NCBI GenBank assembly: GCA_021847125.1
Contig: JAJZUK010000118.1
Span: forward strand, 1 to 5,282
DNA: 5,282 nt
Direction: 5' to 3'
Source of the DNA: Pseudomonadota bacterium
Lineage (GTDB): Bacteria > Pseudomonadota > Gammaproteobacteria > Burkholderiales > SG8-39
Made by a program: the position numbers and the translations under genes. Shown here piece after piece: positions 4,511-5,282 of the stretch; the first letter of the stretch is position 1; each line of letters starts with the position of its first letter. The notes under the pieces were generated by a model. The model was not told where the DNA came from and searched no databases. It saw only the letters and a program-made list of their open reading frames with translations.

Positions 4511-5282
4511 GTCCGAACGGTCCGGCTGCGCAGGGGGCAGGATCCGGCGCGCCGGCCGCCGCGGCAGAAGCGCCGTTCCTGGAGCGCCTGCGCGGCTGCA
4601 TCGAACAACGGCGCGCAGACGGTCAGAGCCTGGGCTTGCTGCTGGTGGATTGCGGCGTAATCGGCCGCATCGACGCCCTGTGGGGCTACCACATCGGCGA
4701 CGCGGCGCGCGCGCGCATACTCGCCAGCCTGCGTGCCGAGGTGCTGCGGCCCGACGATTTTGCCGCGGAATTCGGGCGCGACGAGCTGGCCTGCGTGCTT
4801 TCCGTAGTGGAGGGGGAGCAATTGGCGCAGCTCGCTGCCGAGAAATCCCTGCGCACCATGAATGTGCCGCTGTTTCTCGGGGAGGAGGAGATCTTCGCCT
4901 CGCCGGCGGTGGGGATCGCGCTGTTTCCGCAGACGGCGGACGATGCCGAGTCCTTGCTGCGCCAGGCCAAGAGTGCCTGCGTATCGGCGCGTAACCTGCG
5001 CGGCCGCGTTGCGCTGTACGAGGAAGCGCAGATTCCCGGTGTGTCGCAGCTGGTCGAGGAGAGCCATTTGCGCACGGCGATCGCGGACGATGCGCTGGAA
5101 CTGGCGTTTCAGCCGCAATTCGACCTGCGCTTCGGGCAGATCATGGGGATGGAAGCGATGCTGCGCTGGCGCGACGGCAAGTGCGAGCTGGTGCCGATGC
5201 GCGAGGCGATCGCGGCGGCAGAGCAGGGCGGCATGGTCACCAAATTGATTTCGTCGCTGTTGAATCGGGCCCTGCGCAATTG
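4507..5282 (+). CDS. GGDEF-EAL protein with degenerate motifs, 3' end beyond the window
   Basis: At least 258 residues are read before the window ends, with no stop. After a low-complexity Ala/Gly/Pro start (2-22) comes a GGDEF-fold domain (about 25-170) and then the beginning of an EAL domain (about 182 onward). In the GGDEF domain D48, G60 and D65 match conserved positions, but the usual Asn is D56 and the signature is GRDEL (90-94), so diguanylate cyclase activity is doubtful. R81 and D84 form an RxxD inhibitory site exactly five residues before the signature, so c-di-GMP binding may survive. The EAL part shows FQPQ (201-204) and EAM-LRW (216-221) in place of EAL-LRW; the metal-binding Glu is kept. 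Later EAL catalytic residues lie outside the window. The TTG start overlaps the HD-GYP stop, so it is the third coupled gene. It may be a c-di-GMP receptor, a phosphodiesterase, or both; identity as GGDEF-EAL is confident, activity is not. Confidence 0.88.
   Translation, partial: MSPNGPAAQGAGSGAPAAAAEAPFLERLRGCIEQRRADGQSLGLLLVDCGVIGRIDALWGYHIGDAARARILASLRAEVLRPDDFAAEFGRDELACVLSVVEGEQLAQLAAEKSLRTMNVPLFLGEEEIFASPAVGIALFPQTADDAESLLRQAKSACVSARNLRGRVALYEEAQIPGVSQLVEESHLRTAIADDALELAFQPQFDLRFGQIMGMEAMLRWRDGKCELVPMREAIAAAEQGGMVTKLISSLLNRALRN

Noticed and set aside
4650..4994. Plus-strand ATG frame rich in Arg/Ala inside the GGDEF-EAL gene
   Set aside because: It is a shadow frame of the GGDEF domain, has a low-complexity composition and no ribosome binding site of note.

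Overview
The window is GC-rich DNA with dense plus-strand coding, and it reads as a chromosomal segment from a proteobacterium. A betaproteobacterium is most likely, inferred from base composition, the DUF3391-type HD-GYP protein and the style of the GAF-GAF-PAS cyclase. No mobile element, CRISPR array, tRNA or rRNA was seen.

Layout: bases 1-110 are a short upstream region with a ribosome binding site and a weak -10-like hexamer. Bases 111-641 encode a small exported protein, probably an outer-membrane beta-barrel with a distant PagP-like look. Bases 642-945 are non-coding. They hold three hairpin-forming inverted repeats, an imperfect direct repeat, a perfect 12-bp palindrome with CRP-like half-sites, and an AT-rich promoter-like tract just before the next gene. 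Bases 946-5282 are a tightly packed run of three genes: a GAF-GAF-PAS class III adenylate cyclase (946-3309), a DUF3391/HD-GYP protein (3311-4510) and a GGDEF-EAL protein (4507 to the window edge, incomplete, TTG start).

The main interest is this last unit. Gaps of 1 nt and a TTGA stop/start overlap imply one translationally coupled operon that joins cAMP synthesis with two c-di-GMP-type proteins. The cyclase keeps every catalytic residue I can locate (D534, K574, D578, T648, N655, R659), in the class IIIb lysine/threonine pattern. Both partners look altered. The HD-GYP protein has Gln in place of the His of the HD pair (Q189-D190), while its other metal ligands and the GYP motif remain. The GGDEF domain reads GRDEL but keeps an RxxD inhibitory site at the right spacing, and the EAL motif reads EAM. 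A reasonable reading, not proven, is that the cyclase is the catalytic output and the downstream proteins act partly or wholly as c-di-GMP sensors or regulators. That would link the two second messengers, with the cyclase's tandem GAF domains possibly sensing cyclic nucleotides as well.
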